Origin: Fluviibacter sp041311015
GTDB taxonomy: Bacteria > Pseudomonadota > Gammaproteobacteria > Burkholderiales > Rhodocyclaceae
Reading direction: 5' to 3'
DNA length: 9,872 nt
NCBI GenBank assembly: GCA_041311015.1
Contig: JBFYKG010000051.1
Coordinates: forward strand, 1-9,872
Positions 6,555 to 9,872 of this stretch are shown here, piece after piece. The notes under the pieces are model-generated. The model did no database searches, was not told the origin of the DNA, and worked only from the letters and a program-made list of their open reading frames with translations. The position numbers and the translations under genes are program-made. Within the stretch, counting starts at the first letter, position 1; every line of letters starts with the position of its first letter.

Positions 6555-7727
6555 TTATTTTCCAAGAAAACGGCTGATCACCCCGGCGAGGCGCTCAACC
6601 AGCGTGTCCACATCAGCCTGGGTGATATTCAACGAGGGCAGCAGCCTCACGACCGAGTCCGCGGTCACATTAATCAGCAGTCCCGCATCGCGCGCCAGCC
6701 CCACCAGCTCGCCACAGGGGCGGTCCAGTTCGATACCGATCATGAGACCCCGACCGCGAATATCAACCACTTCCGTAAATTCGCCAATCCGGGCACGGAG
6801 GCCATCGCGAACAGCGCGCCCCATTTTGTCGGCATTGTCGAGCAACTTGTCGCGCTCCAGCACATCCACCGTCGTTTTCGCGGCACGCATGGCCAGTGGG
6901 TTACCGCCAAAGGTGGAACCATGATTACCCGGGCCAAATAGCCCCGCCGCCCGACCGCCTGCCATACAGGCGCCTACCGGCACACCCGAGCCCAGGCCTT
7001 TGGCCAGCGACACCACATCCGGGCGTACACCCGAATGCTGGAAACCAAACCACTTACCGGTACGACCGATGCCACACTGGACTTCATCGGTCATCAACAG
7101 CCAGCCCTTTTCGTCACAGAGGGCGCGCAACTCGCGCTGGAAGGCGTCATCGGCAAGGTGGATGCCGCCTTCGCCCTGGATCATCTCCAGCAGCACGGCG
7201 ACGACATTCTTGTTGTGCTCACCCACCTGACGGATCGCGTCGATATCGTTATAGGGAACACGGACAAAGCCACTGACCAGCGGCTCAAAACCAGCCTGCG
7301 TCTTGCGATTACCGGTGGCCGACAGGGTTGCCATCGTGCGGCCATGGAATGCGTGCTCCATGACGATGATCGCCGGATTATCGATCCCCTGACGGTGGCC
7401 ATAAAACCGGGCCAGTTTGATGGCCGCCTCGTTGGCTTCGCAACCGGAGTTGCAGAAAAATACTTCATCCAGACCCGACAGGCTGGCCAGCTTATCGGCG
7501 AGCTCTTCCTGCAGCGGGATACGGTAAAGATTGGACGTATGCAGCAACTGGGCCGCCTGCTGGCTCAGCGCACGCACCAGATCCGGGTGATTGTGGCCGA
7601 GCGTATTAACGGCAATGCCGGACAACGCATCCAGATAACGCTTACCTTCGGTATCCACCACCCAGCTGCCTTCACCGTGCGTAAACGCAACGGGCTGACG
7701 GGCATAGGTGTTCATTACATGCGTCAT
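6555..7727 (-). CDS. argD: Acetylornithine aminotransferase (class III, PLP-dependent)
   Basis: This 390-residue enzyme transfers the amino group of glutamate to N-acetylglutamate semialdehyde, giving N-acetylornithine. Members of the family can also act on succinyl-diaminopimelate in lysine synthesis. Counting from the ATG at 7727, the pyridoxal-phosphate lysine is Lys243 in SLAKGLGSG. The cofactor aspartate is Asp214 in TDEVQCGIGRTG, and the phosphate-binding segment NSGCEANEAA starts at about 93. The glycine-rich HGSTFGGNPLA segment is intact. The chosen start gives MTHVMNTYARQPVAF, the usual family beginning; a TTG at 7739 would add four residues. No strong Shine-Dalgarno is visible (only GAG and TAAG nearby). 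This is the first gene of the arginine cluster, and its upstream region is shared with the divergent DUF3579 gene. Confidence 0.95.
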   Translation of the reverse strand: MTHVMNTYARQPVAFTHGEGSWVVDTEGKRYLDALSGIAVNTLGHNHPDLVRALSQQAAQLLHTSNLYRIPLQEELADKLASLSGLDEVFFCNSGCEANEAAIKLARFYGHRQGIDNPAIIVMEHAFHGRTMATLSATGNRKTQAGFEPLVSGFVRVPYNDIDAIRQVGEHNKNVVAVLLEMIQGEGGIHLADDAFQRELRALCDEKGWLLMTDEVQCGIGRTGKWFGFQHSGVRPDVVSLAKGLGSGVPVGACMAGGRAAGLFGPGNHGSTFGGNPLAMRAAKTTVDVLERDKLLDNADKMGRAVRDGLRARIGEFTEVVDIRGRGLMIGIELDRPCGELVGLARDAGLLINVTADSVVRLLPSLNITQADVDTLVERLAGVISRFLGK

Positions 7728-7765
7728 AAACTTACTCAATCACACAAAACAAAATGCAACAAAAG

Positions 7766-7832
7766 AAAAAACGGCGAAGCACCCATCTGCCGATCATTGT
7801 CGTCGGCAGTTGAAGCTCGCCGCAGCCTGCGG
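7766..7832 (-). promoter_or_regulatory. argD leader region with two inverted repeats and a T-run
   Basis: The 127-nt gap between the divergent starts holds two inverted repeats: CTGCCGA/TCGGCAG (7787-7793 and 7803-7809, 9-nt loop) and CCGCA/TGCGG (7820-7824 and 7828-7832, 3-nt loop). On the argD strand they are followed by a weak hairpin of four pairs and then TTTTTTCTTTT (7771-7761). This could be an attenuator-like leader or an operator. No convincing argD promoter and no enterobacterial-style ARG box was seen. Function is inference only. Confidence 0.3.
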
Positions 7833-7854
7833 ATACAACATTTAGGGTGATTTT

Positions 7855-8313
7855 ATGGCAAAACGCGCGCCTAAGCCACTCCCGGCCCTCTCCCGCAAGT
7901 GCACAAAAATCGCTAGAATAGCGTCCATGAACACCCCAGCCGCGACAGACGACGCCAAAAGCGAAAGCGATCTGTCTCACAGCCTTGTTATCGTTGGCCG
8001 AACCCACGATGGCCAGAAATTCCGCCCTTCGGATTGGGCCGAGCGTCTGTGTGGGGTCATGTCGGCCTTCGGCAGCGAAAAACGGATGAAATACTCACCC
8101 TATGTCAGCCCGGGCGAGTGGGAAGGCGATAAGTGTGTGTTCATTGACGGAACGCTCTACGACAAATCGCCGATTGCCTACCGTTTTCTGGCTAATTTTG
8201 CCAAAGACAACGATTTGGTGCTTATTGACGGCGTTTGCAGCCTCGAAGTCTGCAATATCGACGAAGTTCTTTCAGAAACCGTCGTTTACCCGTCGCACGT
8301 CCCCGCCCGTTAG
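7855..8313 (+). CDS. DUF3579 domain protein
   Basis: This encodes a 152-residue soluble protein whose core contains DGQKFRPSDWAERLCGVMSAFG followed by YSPYVSP and FLANFAKDN. That is the DUF3579 pattern I know from betaproteobacteria; its function is not known to me. Two in-frame ATG starts are possible. The one at 7855 has a clear GGTGAT ribosome-binding site at 7846-7851. A weak promoter-like pair, TTGAAG (7810-7815) and TACAAC (7834-7839) with an 18-nt spacer, lies just upstream but would leave almost no leader. The ATG at 7927 gives 128 residues, closer to the usual family length. It has no ribosome-binding site but does have TAGAAT (7914-7919), a -10-like hexamer, 7 nt before it. The extra N-terminal 24 residues are basic and include AGA and ATA codons. 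The gene is divergent from argD and convergent with the DUF4239 gene, 7 nt away. Confidence 0.82.
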   Translation: MAKRAPKPLPALSRKCTKIARIASMNTPAATDDAKSESDLSHSLVIVGRTHDGQKFRPSDWAERLCGVMSAFGSEKRMKYSPYVSPGEWEGDKCVFIDGTLYDKSPIAYRFLANFAKDNDLVLIDGVCSLEVCNIDEVLSETVVYPSHVPAR

Positions 8314-8320
8314 CGCCCGA

Positions 8321-9118
8321 TCATTTCACCAAGCTGGGGTTGTCGGCAATCAACTGCGGCAGAATATCAATAATGGGTTGCGGCGTAATCTTGTTTTCCC
8401 CGGCTAGGACGCCGTCCAGCGCAACCAACAGGGTCAGCAGCACCGCAATCCCCAGGATGGTTCCTGACGTAAAGGCGATGGTAAAAAACGTCCGTTTTTC
8501 AAACCAGCCCGAGATGATCAGCATCGTAATCAGGCAACTCAGCGCGACCCACAAGTATCCGGGAAGGCTCTTTTTAAAGTCGGCCAGACGAGCATCCCGC
8601 AGGTCGACCATCTGCTTGAAGGTTGCGAGGATTTCCGCCCGTGCCACCTGTTGTGAATAGGTATTCACCTTAATGGCTCTCAGGCCCTGGGTCATTTCAG
8701 CCGACAACTCGGAGACCTTCTCGCTCCGCTCACGTTTAACCATCGCTGGCCATTCATCTTGCACGATCAAATTGGCGTAGGTGTTCAGATCGTCCCGAAA
8801 CGCTTCAGCCTCATTCGTCGCCATACTCTTCAAGTCACGATTCAGCTTTGATATGGCCTGGGCTTCGCGCGCCACCAGATCCTCGGTATTGAGATGGCTT
8901 GACTGCACACGCACCAGTGAAAAGACGCACAAGGCGATGGTCAGACCACATAGGATCTTGTAGGCATCCAGTGCCCCGGTACTCAGTTCGTCAGGAACGG
9001 TAAGCTTGTATTTGATCCGAACGACCAGCGGCAACACCACTGCAAAGAGGAGGCCGCCGCCGCCAAACAGGAAACCGATCTGCAAATCGGTGAGTGTGTG
9101 GAGCCAATTCAAGAACAT
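8321..9118 (-). CDS. Four-helix membrane protein, DUF4239-like
   Basis: This encodes 265 residues with predicted membrane helices at about 13-34, 52-70, 186-204 and 210-236. Between helices two and three is a soluble, mostly helical domain of about 115 residues. It contains EAQAISKLNRDL (85-96) and a Tyr-rich turn leading to VQDEWP (119-124). This two-plus-two helix layout with the EA/DEW helical domain matches DUF4239 (bestrophin-like) proteins, whose function is not established. The start at 9118 lies 25 nt downstream of the Ser/Thr-rich gene, so the two are probably co-transcribed. The ribosome site is weak (GGG about 9 nt upstream). The 3' end is 7 nt from the convergent DUF3579 stop, and no terminator hairpin with a T-run was seen there. 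Confidence 0.75.
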   Translation of the reverse strand: MFLNWLHTLTDLQIGFLFGGGGLLFAVVLPLVVRIKYKLTVPDELSTGALDAYKILCGLTIALCVFSLVRVQSSHLNTEDLVAREAQAISKLNRDLKSMATNEAEAFRDDLNTYANLIVQDEWPAMVKRERSEKVSELSAEMTQGLRAIKVNTYSQQVARAEILATFKQMVDLRDARLADFKKSLPGYLWVALSCLITMLIISGWFEKRTFFTIAFTSGTILGIAVLLTLLVALDGVLAGENKITPQPIIDILPQLIADNPSLVK

Positions 9119-9143
9119 GCCGTTTACCCAGTTATTGACTGTC

Positions 9144-9872
9144 TTACAAAATCAGCATCATAACTGACATCGGATTATTGGGATCAGTCAGATCATCGAC
9201 ATCATGCGCCCTGGGGACGTCCCGTTGCCTGGCACCCGACTTGCTGGTTGTTGTCGACGTCGTCGTAGTTTTAGCATTCGTCGGTTCAAATGCAGGCATT
9301 AACTCGCCAGAATTGCTGTAAACCATGCCCGAACCCGGTAGTTCTGCTTTGGCAACAACCGGAGCGGCACCAACGTGGTGATGCGTGTGCGCCATTTGAG
9401 TGTCTCGGGCTCGGGCAGCCGCATGCGCTGCAGCACGGGTGACAGGCGTCGAAGCCGCTGCCTTCTGCGCAGACTTCGTCACACTTTCTGTCGTTGCGAC
9501 AGGTTTATCCGCGCTCTGCTTTGATGCAGTTTGCGTTGACGTTTGGCTACTGGTTGCGGTTTCTGAATCTGATGCCGCCGTACTGGCCGTGCCCGTATTA
9601 GCAGACTGGCTTGTAGATCCGGACGATTTCTGCGTTGAGGTTGTGGAACCTGTCTGAGATGAATTGCTGGTCGTGGAGGACCCCGTTGCTTCTGATCCCG
9701 ATTGAGTTGAATTCGATGCAGACGACACCGTTGTCACGACACCCGTACTTGTGGTTCCCGAGGCGATCACCGGACTCAGGTTAACGCTTAACGTACTACT
9801 GGTATCAACAGTCGCCGGCGGCAATGGCGGAATCAGACTTGGTCCGTTTGCGATCACTGTAGAGATCAAGAC
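9144..9872 (-). CDS. Ser/Thr-rich low-complexity protein, 5' end beyond window
   Basis: The frame is open from the right edge, where GTC TTG ATC reads through, to a TAA stop; at least 242 residues are visible and the true start lies outside. I do not recognise a family. In the 241 residues counted from the edge TTG, residues 41-120 are 47/80 Ser or Thr with frequent Gly, Gln and Ala and almost no hydrophobic core. An Ala/Arg-rich stretch follows (about 137-156), then a His cluster HTHHH (161-165) and a second Thr run (201-208). The tail is acidic, then hydrophobic (DDLTDPNNPMSVMMLIL). No signal peptide or membrane helix is visible in this part. It looks like a disordered linker, a stalk or a surface-associated segment. 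It sits 25 nt upstream of the DUF4239 gene on the same strand. Confidence 0.62.
   Translation of the reverse strand, partial: VLISTVIANGPSLIPPLPPATVDTSSTLSVNLSPVIASGTTSTGVVTTVSSASNSTQSGSEATGSSTTSNSSQTGSTTSTQKSSGSTSQSANTGTASTAASDSETATSSQTSTQTASKQSADKPVATTESVTKSAQKAAASTPVTRAAAHAAARARDTQMAHTHHHVGAAPVVAKAELPGSGMVYSNSGELMPAFEPTNAKTTTTSTTTSKSGARQRDVPRAHDVDDLTDPNNPMSVMMLIL

Noticed and set aside
6554..6565. Upstream TTG start for argF (adding four residues)
   Set aside because: Those codons are the GGAAAATAAT ribosome-binding region for the ATG at 6553, and the family starts at that ATG.
7728..7739. Upstream TTG start for argD
   Set aside because: The ATG at 7727 gives the standard N-terminus; the TTG adds only four residues without a better ribosome site.
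7035..7850. Plus-strand open frame of 271 codons opposite argD
   Set aside because: It mirrors the argD coding frame and runs into the intergenic region; the opposite strand has every ArgD motif intact.
8314..8320. Shared terminator between the convergent DUF3579 and DUF4239 genes
   Set aside because: The gap is 7 nt and no GC-rich stem with a T-run was found around it.
9400..9657. Plus-strand 85-codon frame opposite the Ser/Thr-rich gene
   Set aside because: It is the Val/Ala/Asp-rich mirror of the Ser/Thr codons, with no ribosome site or motif.
9867..9869. TTG at the right edge as the real start of the Ser/Thr-rich protein
   Set aside because: The frame stays open to the last base (GTC before the TTG), so the gene most likely starts beyond the window.
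1..9872. CRISPR arrays, tRNA/rRNA genes, insertion sequences, toxin-antitoxin or defence genes
   Set aside because: No regularly spaced repeats, cloverleaf-like sequence, transposase motifs or terminal inverted repeats were seen on either strand.

Overview
This 9.9 kb window looks like ordinary chromosomal DNA of a betaproteobacterium, at moderately high GC judged by eye. The placement rests on family content and order: an rsgA 3' end, a CobD/CbiB-like membrane protein beside a NudL-type CoA pyrophosphatase, DUF2788 and DUF3579 proteins that I associate with betaproteobacteria, and a BktB-like beta-ketothiolase. A Neisseriales- or Rhodocyclales-like host is plausible, but I cannot fix the genus by eye.

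Layout, left to right. Positions 3-200 (+) hold the C-terminal 65 residues of the ribosome-assembly GTPase RsgA. A GAAA-loop hairpin with a T-run at 206-241 ends a leftward transcript. On the minus strand, in transcription order, come nudL (NUDIX CoA pyrophosphatase), a CobD/CbiB/AmpE-like membrane protein, and a BktB-like thiolase. A second intrinsic terminator at 3215-3236 separates this group from the arginine cluster upstream of it.

The arginine cluster (7727 down to 3250, minus strand) is a tight unit of argD, argF, argG, a small DUF2788 membrane protein, ppnP and yajQ. Gaps are 0-5 nt except for 50 nt before argG. argD, argF and argG cover acetylornithine transamination, citrulline formation and argininosuccinate formation. 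The last three genes appear to be passengers under the same transcription. ArgG carries a Lys/Ala-rich C-terminal tail of about 28 residues that is not part of the catalytic enzyme.

Right of a 127-bp divergent intergenic region that contains two inverted repeats lies a DUF3579 gene (+). It converges, with a 7-nt gap, on a minus-strand pair: a four-helix DUF4239-type membrane protein and, upstream of it, a Ser/Thr-rich low-complexity protein that runs off the right edge.

No CRISPR array, tRNA, rRNA, insertion sequence, phage gene or recognisable defence system was seen. Most of the window is conserved housekeeping. The items most worth a second look are the ArgG tail, the Ser/Thr-rich protein paired with DUF4239, the nudL start lying almost on a terminator, and the argD leader repeats.
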